This document shows, in pieces, positions 8,924 to 17,361 of a stretch of 64,000 nt of DNA. The notes beneath the pieces were generated by a model that was given only the letters and a program-made list of their open reading frames with translations, had not been told where the DNA came from and made no database searches. Both the position numbers and the translations under genes were made by a program. The stretch is taken from contig JADFAD010000012.1 in the NCBI GenBank assembly GCA_015665455.1, forward strand, positions 85,706-149,705. The letters run 5' to 3'. The stretch comes from Oceanospirillaceae bacterium. GTDB lineage: Bacteria; Pseudomonadota; Gammaproteobacteria; Pseudomonadales; Litoribrevibacteraceae. How positions within the stretch are numbered: the stretch's first letter is position 1; every line of letters starts with the position of its first letter.

Positions 8924-9340
8924 TTACTTGACAGGGTTTGCAGAGATTGTTAATTCTTCACGAGTGATTTCGTTGTAAAAACAGTTACGACGGTTGGTAT
9001 GACATGCAGGACCTTTTTGGTTGACCTTAAGAAGCAAGGTGTCACCGTCACAGTCCGTTGCCATGGACACTAGATTTTGTTGGTGGCCAGAGCTTTCGCC
9101 TTTTCGCCAGTAGGTTTGACGGGAACGAGACCAATAGCAAACATGACCAGTTTTTAGCGTTTCTTCAATGGATAGCTTGTTCATCCAAGCCATCATCAAT
9201 ACCTCACCCGTATCGTGTTGTTGGGCAATGGCAGGAATTAATCCGTCCTGATTATAACGAAGGCTATCAAGCGCGGATTGAAGGTCGTGCTTAGAGCCAG
9301 CGTCTTCTTTTTCTAGCGTTTTCCAGTCGAGTGTTGCCAT
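8924..9340 (-). CDS. hisI: Phosphoribosyl-AMP cyclohydrolase
   Basis: A 138-residue HisI that opens the adenine ring of phosphoribosyl-AMP in histidine biosynthesis. The metal-binding features are visible: the DCDGD acidic motif and the cysteines of ACHTNRRNC (C-x6-C), plus the Cys of the TDCDGD motif. It lies 27 bases after folE2 on the same strand and ends in a strong terminator, so the two form a bicistron. It is not beside hisE or the tatABC genes, where Pseudomonas-type hisI usually sits. A hisI-folE2 pair recalls the second HisI copy that some pseudomonads express under zinc limitation (established for Zur regulons). Whether this is the only hisI of the genome cannot be seen from here. 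Confidence 0.93.
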   Translation of the reverse strand: MATLDWKTLEKEDAGSKHDLQSALDSLRYNQDGLIPAIAQQHDTGEVLMMAWMNKLSIEETLKTGHVCYWSRSRQTYWRKGESSGHQQNLVSMATDCDGDTLLLKVNQKGPACHTNRRNCFYNEITREELTISANPVK

Positions 9341-9367
9341 ATCATCTATTCGCGTCTGAATTGAACG

Positions 9368-10327
9368 TTATCGGTGAAGGTGTGGCTGGAAGCCGCCTTT
9401 AACACCCTTAGTTGTGATACTCACTGCATCGTGGGCATGCAAACTTTCAAAGTGTTCGATACGCAACCAAAAATCTAAGTATTCAGAACTTTGATTTAAT
9501 GCGTTTTTAACTCGTCGAGCTGCGTCTTCACAGAACATTAGATTGTGTCCGTTAAGTCGCGCAAACTCTTGCTCATCTTCACGTTTCACAGCGGTTTGAA
9601 CCGGTGTCTGAAGTGCATCTTCAATGATGTTGATTAAGTCAGTAATAGGGAAATCTTGAGCTGACTCGTCTAAACGGACAACAATATGAGCGGTGCTGCG
9701 CTGGCTGTGAGGCGTGGCGAAGGTACCTTTATCAGAACGCAACCAAGACTCAACTTCATTGACGTCAATGTCTTTACGGCCATCAAAGTCTTTGGTGAAC
9801 TGTTCCTGAATTAGCTGTCTTGCGAGTGCGGCAGAACAAGGGCACGTAGATGAATACGGCACTTTAACAGACAACTCAAGAATGACCTTCTCATTCTCAA
9901 GAAACCCATTGATGTTAACCGGGTAATCTTTCCAACCAGAGAATTGACTCTTTAGGGCAGATTTTTTGATCAAATAATCAAAATCTAAATTTAGGTTCGT
10001 TCGGTCACTGATGTCGTGATGACTGTCCAGTAAATGAGAAAGGAATTCACGAAGCCCAGCAGCAGTAACAGTTTCATTTTCCGCATATTTCATCAGAAGA
10101 AGGTAAAGGCGTGACATGTGAATGCCTTTAACTTGTGGGTTGTTCAGATTTACATAAGTCTGAACTTTTGCGTCAATGCGTTGTTCTGGTTCGTTAACAT
10201 CCTTGATGACAAGAGGCAGAGCGATGCCGCTCATACCAACCCAATCCAGAGTTGTGTTATGACTTGAGCGACTTGTTAGAGCCACATCTGGTAGGGCTTT
10301 ATTGGCAGCAGGGTTTGTAACTGACAT
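9368..10327 (-). CDS. folE2: GTP cyclohydrolase FolE2 (type IB)
   Basis: A 319-residue GTP cyclohydrolase of the zinc-independent FolE2 family, which makes dihydroneopterin triphosphate for folate or queuosine synthesis. It is recognised by PDVAL near the start, the VPYSSTCPCSAALAR segment with its conserved cysteines, ATPHSQRS and a C-terminal SVTIT-like strand (AVSITTK). I place the start at the ATG at 10327 (MSVTNPA), which has an AGGA ribosome site; the longer reading frame would begin with a TTG inside a terminator-like hairpin tail. FolE2 typically substitutes for zinc-dependent FolE when zinc is scarce. Only a weak, non-consensus palindrome is visible upstream, so Zur control is unproven. 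Confidence 0.93.
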   Translation of the reverse strand: MSVTNPAANKALPDVALTSRSSHNTTLDWVGMSGIALPLVIKDVNEPEQRIDAKVQTYVNLNNPQVKGIHMSRLYLLLMKYAENETVTAAGLREFLSHLLDSHHDISDRTNLNLDFDYLIKKSALKSQFSGWKDYPVNINGFLENEKVILELSVKVPYSSTCPCSAALARQLIQEQFTKDFDGRKDIDVNEVESWLRSDKGTFATPHSQRSTAHIVVRLDESAQDFPITDLINIIEDALQTPVQTAVKREDEQEFARLNGHNLMFCEDAARRVKNALNQSSEYLDFWLRIEHFESLHAHDAVSITTKGVKGGFQPHLHR

Positions 10328-10358
10328 AGGAATCCTAATATTAGATTTTTTGGAGTAC

Positions 10359-10382
10359 AAAAAACCCTTAGTTAAATAAGGG
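10359..10382 (-). terminator. Terminator-like hairpin just upstream of folE2
   Basis: On the minus strand CCCTTA, a 6-base loop and TAAGGG are followed directly by six T. It lies about 32 bases before the folE2 ATG. It either ends the transcript of the upstream EAL-regulator gene as a second terminator, or acts as an attenuator in the folE2 leader. Confidence 0.7.
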
Positions 10383-10434
10383 AATAATGCGTCGTACCCA
10401 TAGGACTAAAATAATCGCGGTATGCTATACGAAA

Positions 10435-10466
10435 GTACCGGGTTCAGCAAGGACTGAGCCCGGTAC
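10435..10466 (-). terminator. Strong hairpin after the EAL response-regulator gene
   Basis: A long, GC-rich stem (GTACCGGG / CCCGGTAC, continued by TCAG/CTGA) lies 28 bases past the stop of the EAL gene. On the minus strand the following sequence is only partly T-rich (TTTCG), so termination would be helped by the second hairpin at 10359-10382. Confidence 0.75.
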
Positions 10467-10494
10467 ATCTTATTGGAAAAACTAATAGGTATGA

Positions 10495-12723
10495 TTAACT
10501 TTTACTAAGTAATAAATCTTTTACATCGTCCGGATGCATAGGTTTAGCATAATAAAAACCTTGAACTTCGTCACAACCTAGCTCTAGCAATACCTCGGTT
10601 TGTTCTTCATCCTCAACCCCTTCAGCAATTACCTGAAGGTTCAATTCGTGTCCCATTTTTACAATCAGAGATACGATGGTTTTATCACCGGCATTGGTTT
10701 CAACTCTTCGTATGAAAGAGCGATCAATTTTAACGCGATCAACAGGAAGACGCTGTAAATAGCTTAGAGAAGAGTAACCCGTGCCGAAGTCATCGATAGC
10801 AACCGTAATTCCATCCATTCGTAGCATAGACAGTTGATCAATGAATACCATGGCGTCTTCACTGACCATTGATTCAGTGACTTCCAACTCGAGATATTTC
10901 GGGTCAATGCCTGTGGATTTTACCGTTTCGTATACGAAATCAATAAAATTAGGATCTTTAAATTGACGCATTGAAATGTTCACTGCCATTCTCAATGGTG
11001 GTAGGCCCTGTTTAAGCCATTCAACTTGTTGTGCACAGGCTGTTTTTAATACCCATTCACCAATGTGAACAATTTGACCTGAGTCTTCTGCGGCGGGGAT
11101 GAAGTCCATAGGTGAAATGATGGTGCCATCAGGTTTAAACCATCGGATGAGTGCTTCGACGCCTATGTATTGATTTGTTTTAAGGCAATATTGAGGCTGA
11201 TAAAATAAGACCATTTCATCATTTTCTAAAGCACCTTTCAGCTCTTTAATGACGTTTAAACGAAGCTTTAACTGTTCGTCCATCGCGGAATCAAAGAACT
11301 GGTGTTTGCCTTTGGTATTACTCTTGGCGTATTTAAGAGCGATACCTGCATTTTTGAATAAGTTATTAGCGCTGTCTTCACTTTCAGTGGCACACGCTGC
11401 ACCAACGGTAACAGATAGAGGCAGTTCATTGTCTCCAATGTTAAGTGTGTGTTCAAACGCTTTATAGAGATTTGTAATCGCAGATTCTTGGTCTTCTGTG
11501 GTTGAAGAGGGAAGATAAACGCCAAATGTGTCTCCACTGGCTCGGCCAATTAATGCCTTTGAAAATGTAGATTGGAGGAGAGTTGCAACTTTCTTTAAAA
11601 CTTCGTTACCAATGTCGTGGCCTAGGCCATCGTTCACTGCTTGGAAGTTATCTATATCAATGAGCAGGAGAATGCATTGTCGATTGCCTGAGTCGAGCGA
11701 CTTCTGGATAGTGTCTAAGAAACCATTTCTATTTTTTAAACTGGTTAAATTATCCTGATAAGCAATTTCATTAATGTGCTCGAATAAGTATGTGTTTTCA
11801 AGGGATGCTGCAATTTGAACACCGTAAACTGCCAATAGTTTCTTGGTGACGAAATTTAGAGGCGTTGAGTGAGTGCTGGCAATGGCTAATTTATGACCCG
11901 AAGGTGTGTCTGCATATAAACATAGCGTTGAGCCAGTAAAGTTACTTTGCTTTTCAACAAATACATTATTGATCACTTCTTTGTAGTTGTCGGCTAAATC
12001 CGAAATACTTGAGTCTTTGGCAATGTTTAAGTTGCTGCCCGATGCCAATACGATTGCTTTGCTGGACGGGCTGGATTTATGAGCACCGCATACGATCACG
12101 TCATTTGGCGAGACATACGCCAATTGAGCAAATGGCGCAATAATGTCTTGAGCCAGTTTGTTAATCGAACGTTCTTGGAAAAGCTCTCGCGAGGATTGAA
12201 CGATAAATTCTAGCCCTGCTTGACCTGCTTCCATTACTTTTATTTGTTCATAAGAGCGAAGTGCAGAGGTAAGTGCAGTAATTAGTTTTGTTCGTGTAAG
12301 CTCGCTTTTAGCTTTGTAGTCATTAATGTCATATTTGCTAATGACTTCAAGCTCTGGTGCATAACCAGGTTGGCCAGTTCGAAGAATTATTCGGACAGAG
12401 TTGTTTTTAAGCTCATCACGGATATAACCCACGAGGTCTAGACCTGCGTTTTCTGTCTCCATGACTACGTCTAGAAGAATGCAGGCAATATCATCATCAT
12501 TATCTAAAATGGTTCTGGCTTCAGATCCTGAAAATGCAGAGATGATTTCCAATGGCTTATTTTCAAATGTGAAGCCTTGAAGAGCAAAGGAAGTTGCTTT
12601 GTGCATTTGTTGTTCGTCATCGACCACGAGCATTTTCCATGGAAGAGCGCCGTTACCAGGCGTCTCATCATGGTGGTCATCTTCAAATATAATTAGCTCG
12701 TCCTGCGGCGATTGCTGAGTCAT
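10495..12723 (-). CDS. Response regulator with DUF3369, degenerate GGDEF and EAL domains
   Basis: A 742-residue cyclic-di-GMP-related response regulator. The receiver (about residues 30-165) has the DDE acidic cluster and phospho-Asp85 (ILLDVVM). A DUF3369/GAF-like sensor region follows (about 170-320). The GGDEF domain has its signature changed to ASGDTF, which predicts no diguanylate cyclase activity. The C-terminal EAL domain keeps the catalytic signature (VEALIRW) and the DDFGTGYSSLSYL loop, which predicts phosphodiesterase activity. It lies 9 bases downstream of the histidine kinase gene, its likely partner. Lowering cyclic-di-GMP would favour motility over adhesion; that output is inferred. 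Confidence 0.92.
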   Translation of the reverse strand: MTQQSPQDELIIFEDDHHDETPGNGALPWKMLVVDDEQQMHKATSFALQGFTFENKPLEIISAFSGSEARTILDNDDDIACILLDVVMETENAGLDLVGYIRDELKNNSVRIILRTGQPGYAPELEVISKYDINDYKAKSELTRTKLITALTSALRSYEQIKVMEAGQAGLEFIVQSSRELFQERSINKLAQDIIAPFAQLAYVSPNDVIVCGAHKSSPSSKAIVLASGSNLNIAKDSSISDLADNYKEVINNVFVEKQSNFTGSTLCLYADTPSGHKLAIASTHSTPLNFVTKKLLAVYGVQIAASLENTYLFEHINEIAYQDNLTSLKNRNGFLDTIQKSLDSGNRQCILLLIDIDNFQAVNDGLGHDIGNEVLKKVATLLQSTFSKALIGRASGDTFGVYLPSSTTEDQESAITNLYKAFEHTLNIGDNELPLSVTVGAACATESEDSANNLFKNAGIALKYAKSNTKGKHQFFDSAMDEQLKLRLNVIKELKGALENDEMVLFYQPQYCLKTNQYIGVEALIRWFKPDGTIISPMDFIPAAEDSGQIVHIGEWVLKTACAQQVEWLKQGLPPLRMAVNISMRQFKDPNFIDFVYETVKSTGIDPKYLELEVTESMVSEDAMVFIDQLSMLRMDGITVAIDDFGTGYSSLSYLQRLPVDRVKIDRSFIRRVETNAGDKTIVSLIVKMGHELNLQVIAEGVEDEEQTEVLLELGCDEVQGFYYAKPMHPDDVKDLLLSKS

Positions 12724-12732
12724 ATAATTTCT

Positions 12733-14616
12733 TTATCCTTGCGTCTCATCAGATACGGGAGCAATTTTTGGTATTCTCACGATAAATTTTGTCCCGTGGC
12801 TCGCATTACTTTCGAGTGAAAGCGTGCCTCCAAGAATCTTAACTGTAATGTTATGAACTAAGTTTAAGCCCAGTCCTGTTCCTCCTTCCCCCATCTTGGT
12901 TGTGAAGAAGGGATCAAATACTTTTTTATGCAGGCCTTCGGGTATGCCTTTGCCATTGTCTTCAAAGACTATTTCTACCATATCATCCGATAGAGATTGA
13001 GCATTTATTAGCATAGTTCCAGCATTGTCATCGGTAAAGGCATGATTCACTGCGTTTGTGAAAAAGTTCGTAATAACTTGCCCGAGAGGGCCAGGGAAAC
13101 TGTCTAAAGAAATACCTTTGGGTATTTCTATATTAATCGAATGGCGTGTATGTTTTAGACGGGGAACCAACGTTGAAATTACTTCTTCCAGTACCGTTTT
13201 CAAATCAAACGTACGTCTTTGAGAGCTGGTTTGGTCGGCTGCGACTTGCTTAAAGTTCTGAACCAAGTGAACTGCACTGGTTAAGCTGGAGTTTAAGAGC
13301 GAAGCTGCTTCTTCAACGCCTTCAATGAAAACGATTAAAGATGATTTCTTGAGTTGACCACTCTCGAACTCACTTCGGAAATGTTTTGCTCGATCTAACA
13401 GGGCACTTGAAACTGTTACGCTGCTACCGATAGGTGTGTTAATTTCGTGTGCGACCCCTGCGACTAGGCGACCAAGGGATGCGAGTTTTTCCGTTTGAAC
13501 CAGTGTATCTTGGGCAAGTTCTAAATCGGAGAATGCTTTTTCTGCGCGTTCCCTAGCTTCTTGAATTTTAGCTTCGCTACGCTTTCGTTCACTGATGTCT
13601 TGTAAAACAATTACGTGCCCTTGAGGATTGCCTTGAGAATCAAAGAGTGGTGCAGTGGAGTACAGTAATGTCATACCAATGGTGCCTGAATTCTGGCCTA
13701 AATGGGACGTTACTGTCAGTTCTTCTCGGAATTGGGTTTCTTTTAACGAGATATCTAATGGCATGTCGTTAATGATGTTGTTTAGAGGTTGATTTAAAAC
13801 CTGCAGTTTTTCTATATGAACTAAATCATTGAACGATGGGTTGCAGTCAACAATACCTTGGTTTCTATCGATATAAACAATGGGGCTAGGAATACCGTTG
13901 AGTAATGTCCGTTGGAAGCTTAATTGGTCTTGTAAGTTCTTTTCGAATTTCTCTTGGAGACGCTGAATTGAATTGTACGCTTGGATAAAGTGGCCTAATT
14001 CATCTTCCGTTTTCCAATCAAAATATTCTCTTTGGCCTGTTTTTTCAAACGTCTCAATGGTGTCCATGACTCGACGTAACGGTTTGATGATCGTTACTCC
14101 AAAGCCAATGAATATCATAATGATCAGCGTACCAGATAATAGGCAAAGCAGAAGGAGTTGGGTCAGTACATTTGAGCTGAGCTCATCTTTATCTGGTGAT
14201 AAATCGAAGTGGATTTCCAATTCACCTAATGTATCAGACTCCAGCTCGGCCTCATGAACAATAGAGCGTTTTCCGACATAGATATCACCGTTAGCGCCGG
14301 GGCACTCATTGTTGAAGTCAAATTCGTTGGGGCCAAGTACGGATTCAAGACGGAGACATATCACTCGTTCTTCTCGACTGATGGTGTCGAGAATGGCTTT
14401 AACACTGCTGGACTCTAAATACCATAAAGGTCGTTCAAGTAGTTGTGTGGATCGAGTGAGGAAGCGATCCGCTTCGTCTTTTAAAAGACGTTTGGATTCT
14501 GAAACGGTCGTTAATGCAAAAACAAGAACGAACAAACTGGTGATTAGCAGCATCGGAGGAATAGTGATCAGCAGGAATTTCCCCCGCAATGATCGTTTGC
14601 TAAACCAATGCTGCAT
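12733..14616 (-). CDS. Membrane sensor histidine kinase, partner of the EAL regulator
   Basis: A 627-residue hybrid-free histidine kinase. It has two transmembrane helices (about 15-37 and 152-176) around a periplasmic sensor, a HAMP segment, a PAS domain (about 230-345) and a coiled coil. The dimerisation domain has phospho-acceptor His390 (GRLVAGVAHEINTP), and the ATPase domain has N, G1 (DNGKGIP) and G2 (GEGGTGLGL) boxes. It sits 9 bases before the DUF3369/EAL regulator gene, so the pair forms a two-component system. The catalytic part strongly resembles the kinase at 34679-36706, with the shared segment LVKNFKQVA-DQTS-RR-FDLK. The signal sensed is unknown. Confidence 0.92.
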   Translation of the reverse strand: MQHWFSKRSLRGKFLLITIPPMLLITSLFVLVFALTTVSESKRLLKDEADRFLTRSTQLLERPLWYLESSSVKAILDTISREERVICLRLESVLGPNEFDFNNECPGANGDIYVGKRSIVHEAELESDTLGELEIHFDLSPDKDELSSNVLTQLLLLCLLSGTLIIMIFIGFGVTIIKPLRRVMDTIETFEKTGQREYFDWKTEDELGHFIQAYNSIQRLQEKFEKNLQDQLSFQRTLLNGIPSPIVYIDRNQGIVDCNPSFNDLVHIEKLQVLNQPLNNIINDMPLDISLKETQFREELTVTSHLGQNSGTIGMTLLYSTAPLFDSQGNPQGHVIVLQDISERKRSEAKIQEARERAEKAFSDLELAQDTLVQTEKLASLGRLVAGVAHEINTPIGSSVTVSSALLDRAKHFRSEFESGQLKKSSLIVFIEGVEEAASLLNSSLTSAVHLVQNFKQVAADQTSSQRRTFDLKTVLEEVISTLVPRLKHTRHSINIEIPKGISLDSFPGPLGQVITNFFTNAVNHAFTDDNAGTMLINAQSLSDDMVEIVFEDNGKGIPEGLHKKVFDPFFTTKMGEGGTGLGLNLVHNITVKILGGTLSLESNASHGTKFIVRIPKIAPVSDETQG

Positions 14617-14687
14617 AGTGTGTCGTATCCCTTTGATTATGATTGAATAAATTCAGTTGAAGTTTACTTTTCTCAGTCTAGCTTACT

Positions 14688-16496
14688 TCAACGTTTAATC
14701 CACTCTCGGCACATGCTTGAATCTAAAATAGTTAGAAACGAAGTTCTTAATGTACTTTCAGTTAGAGTAATTGTAGTAACCATTAAATGATCTCGTCTGA
14801 AAAAATGGCACTCTATCTGATCTCCAACAGAGAATTGAGAGATTACTTTATCAATGTCCTGCTTGCCAAGTCTTAACTGATCTAATGCTAGAACAATATC
14901 GCCGGAGGATAATCCAGCTTTCTGAGCAGGCATATCATCTAAGACGCTTACAATTTCGCAGCCCATTGGGTGAGGCTTTGATCTAACCCCTATACTATGT
15001 GTTGCAGTTGGAGATGTTGGCTTTTTACCGCCTAATTCACTTAGACTTGCAGCGTTGTACCACTGAAGGTTTATGCCTTGTTTACCAAGGAGTTCCTCCA
15101 ATGGGAGGTCGTTGGTTGTGTAAAGCGCGTTTTGTAAGTACGCTGTAACATCTACTCCTGTTACTTGTTTTATTAACCCTGGCATTTCGGTTTCATTCAC
15201 ACCAATACCACTGGCAAGGAAACGCTTCCAAAGATGTCGCATTACGTCATCTAAACTGGCTTTTTGATCACTTTGTTGTTGGATAAATAAATCCAAACCA
15301 AGCGCAATTAAGGCTCCTTTAGCATAATAGCTGACGATGTGATTCGGAGCACCTTCATCTTGTTGGTAGAAACGAGTCCATGTGTCAAAGCTTGATTCTG
15401 CCACCGTTTGTCTGAATCGGCCTGATTGTCTATGAACTCGGGTAATGTCTTGGCCTAACAGTTCAAGGTAGCTTTCTTCTGTAATAACGCCACAACGGGC
15501 TAAAAATAGGTTGTCAAAGTATGACGTGACGCCTTCGAAAAGCCACATCAATTCTGTATGGACTTCTTGAGTTAAGTCATATGGAAGGAACTTAGCAGGC
15601 TTAATGCGTTTAACATTCCAAGTATGAAAATACTCATGGCAACAAAGACCTAAATACGTTCGATAGCCATCCGTAATATTCGTCTCGTTTTTAGCGGGTA
15701 AGTCGGATCGATTCGCAATCAAACTTGTCGAGGCTCTATGCTCTAAACCTCCGTAGCCTTGATCAACAACCAGAGTCATGAACAGGTAATAGTCCATAGG
15801 AGCTGGGGTTTCAAAGAAATTGATTTGATATTCACAAATCTGTTTTAAATCCTTACAGAGGCGTTCCATATCCGCGTAATGCTTGCCGACTAAAACAACA
15901 TCATGTTGAATGCCACATGCTTCAAATGAGGCAAGTGTGAAGTCTGAGATTTCTACTGGGTGGTCAATTAGATCGTCGTAATTGTCCGCGTGGTATAGGC
16001 CAAATTCATAGCGAGGGTGATCAACGGGTTTAAGTGAAGTCGCTACACGCCAAGATGAAAAAGGTTCCAGTTCTGGTCGTTCTAACGTGAGAAGACAAGG
16101 CTCTTTTTCATGCTCTAATACTTCTAAAAATAAACTGGTACCATTGAAATAAGCGTGGGTTTGGTCGAAGTGCGCGCTGCGAACAGAAAGGTCCCATGCG
16201 TAAACTGTGTAAGTGATCCTGAGGGCTTTACCTTGGCTTGCTATTTTCCAACTGGATTTATCAAGCTTGGTTACTGAAAGCTCTTTGTCGTCTTCTATGG
16301 AGAATGCATTCAGTTCAATTATGTTCTTTGCGAAGTCCCGAACCATGTAGCTGCCAGGAATCCAGCTAGGTAACCTTACTATTTGCTCGTTCTCAGGGTT
16401 GTCTATTTCTAAGTGAACTTGAAATCGATGAGCATTGGGTTCAGCTAACTCAACTCGATAGCGAATATTGTAAGATGACAACAAAATTTCAGACAT
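14688..16496 (-). CDS. M61-family peptidase with PDZ domain
   Basis: A 602-residue M61 (glycyl aminopeptidase-like) metalloprotease. It has an N-terminal beta-rich domain, then the zinc motif HEYFH (in CCHEYFHTWNVKRIKPAKF) with the downstream glutamate in LFEGVTSYFDNL. A C-terminal PDZ domain follows (GCEIVSVLDDMPAQKAGLSS, then GDIVLALD). No signal peptide is evident, which suggests a cytoplasmic location. I prefer the ATG at 16496 to the TTG at 16511. The gene stands 71 bases upstream of the histidine kinase gene on the same strand and could be co-transcribed with it, but no functional link is known. The physiological substrate is unknown. Confidence 0.9.
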   Translation of the reverse strand: MSEILLSSYNIRYRVELAEPNAHRFQVHLEIDNPENEQIVRLPSWIPGSYMVRDFAKNIIELNAFSIEDDKELSVTKLDKSSWKIASQGKALRITYTVYAWDLSVRSAHFDQTHAYFNGTSLFLEVLEHEKEPCLLTLERPELEPFSSWRVATSLKPVDHPRYEFGLYHADNYDDLIDHPVEISDFTLASFEACGIQHDVVLVGKHYADMERLCKDLKQICEYQINFFETPAPMDYYLFMTLVVDQGYGGLEHRASTSLIANRSDLPAKNETNITDGYRTYLGLCCHEYFHTWNVKRIKPAKFLPYDLTQEVHTELMWLFEGVTSYFDNLFLARCGVITEESYLELLGQDITRVHRQSGRFRQTVAESSFDTWTRFYQQDEGAPNHIVSYYAKGALIALGLDLFIQQQSDQKASLDDVMRHLWKRFLASGIGVNETEMPGLIKQVTGVDVTAYLQNALYTTNDLPLEELLGKQGINLQWYNAASLSELGGKKPTSPTATHSIGVRSKPHPMGCEIVSVLDDMPAQKAGLSSGDIVLALDQLRLGKQDIDKVISQFSVGDQIECHFFRRDHLMVTTITLTESTLRTSFLTILDSSMCREWIKR

Positions 16497-16731
16497 AACA
16501 GGTGGCCACAAAAGAATGAATTATGAAGTTTTATAAGTATTGACTGGCTTTTTCAAGTCATTTGCTAAACTTGTTAAGTAATCAGCAGATATTGTCTTAA
16601 GTTTGATTGAAAAATGATCGTTTCTGTGGGATTAAGTATTGAGCAGCGAGTTTGTTCTCAATGTTACTTAAGCAGTGTTGTGTTTGCGTAAGTGCGGTTT
16701 CTGGAGTGCTTAAAGCAGGAAAGGAGTGGTT

Positions 16732-16998
16732 ATGAGTTTAACTGATCAAATACAGAATTATGTTGAAACCATGGTGGAAGAGAAAATATATGAAAAACTT
16801 GGTCGAGAAATTGATCAAGATAATCTCATTGATGTTGCATGTGTAGCTCTAAACCAACTGCCTGCACGTTACATTCGATATGCCGTTGATTTTGTGTTTT
16901 ACCTTTCGCCAGATGAACGGCAAAAGCTGTTTGATGATGTTGAAACCGCAGTTTCAGACGCCATTGAATACGTTGAAACTCACAAACGGCAAGCTTAA
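16732..16998 (+). CDS. ComFB-family protein
   Basis: An 88-residue small helical protein of the ComFB family (late competence protein in Bacillus). It is recognised by the Nter block VETMVEEKIYEKLG, the segment VACVALNQLPARYIRYAVDF and its size. A clear AAGGAG ribosome site (16721-16726) fixes the start at the ATG at 16732 rather than the upstream GTG. Recent work on cyanobacterial ComFB/CdgR describes it as a cyclic-dinucleotide-binding family, so a role as a c-di-GMP receptor is possible. That is family knowledge and is not shown here. The gene is monocistronic and divergent from the M61 peptidase gene. Confidence 0.85.
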   Translation: MSLTDQIQNYVETMVEEKIYEKLGREIDQDNLIDVACVALNQLPARYIRYAVDFVFYLSPDERQKLFDDVETAVSDAIEYVETHKRQA

Positions 16999-17062
16999 CT
17001 GAGCACTTCGCTATTCTTGCTGCGTTTTATGTGTAATTAGAGTATTGACCTGGGAGATGAAT

Positions 17063-17329
17063 CTAGGTTAAGGGGCGTTCCAGTTTTAGGTCTGTGATCG
17101 CCTTACTGCAGCAGGTGAGAATTTCATTTTCTTTGATGAATGCTAAGGGGGGCTCATCGTAGTCGACTCTGCCTTCTAGCAGTTTTACTCTGCAAGCACC
17201 GCAATAGCCTGAACGGCATTGATATTCTATACGAATATCATGCTGTTCAAGACTGCTTAAGATTGATTGTGATTTGGGTGCGTAGATAGGCACCAAATCA
17301 TCAATTTCAATCTTTACTTCATCAGACAC
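17063..17329 (-). CDS. yfaE: YfaE-like 2Fe-2S ferredoxin of the RNR operon
   Basis: An 88-residue plant-type ferredoxin with the cluster ligands Cys38, Cys43, Cys46 and Cys73 or 74 (pattern C-x4-C-x2-C, then a distal Cys). In E. coli YfaE reduces the diferric site of NrdB and so helps build and repair the tyrosyl-radical cofactor. It lies 32 bases downstream of nrdB on the same strand, the conserved nrdA-nrdB-yfaE order, which supports the same role here. Confidence 0.92.
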   Translation of the reverse strand: MSDEVKIEIDDLVPIYAPKSQSILSSLEQHDIRIEYQCRSGYCGACRVKLLEGRVDYDEPPLAFIKENEILTCCSKAITDLKLERPLT

Positions 17330-17361
17330 CGACTAATGACTCCTTGTGTTTAGCAACGGAA

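Noticed and set aside
10415-10436. GTATGCTATAC palindrome upstream of folE2 as a Zur box
   Set aside because: Only four bases pair on each side and the sequence lacks the GTTATA/TATAAC core of gammaproteobacterial Zur sites.
16726-16731. GTG at 16726 as the comFB start
   Set aside because: It overlaps the AAGGAG ribosome site, which is well spaced for the ATG at 16732.
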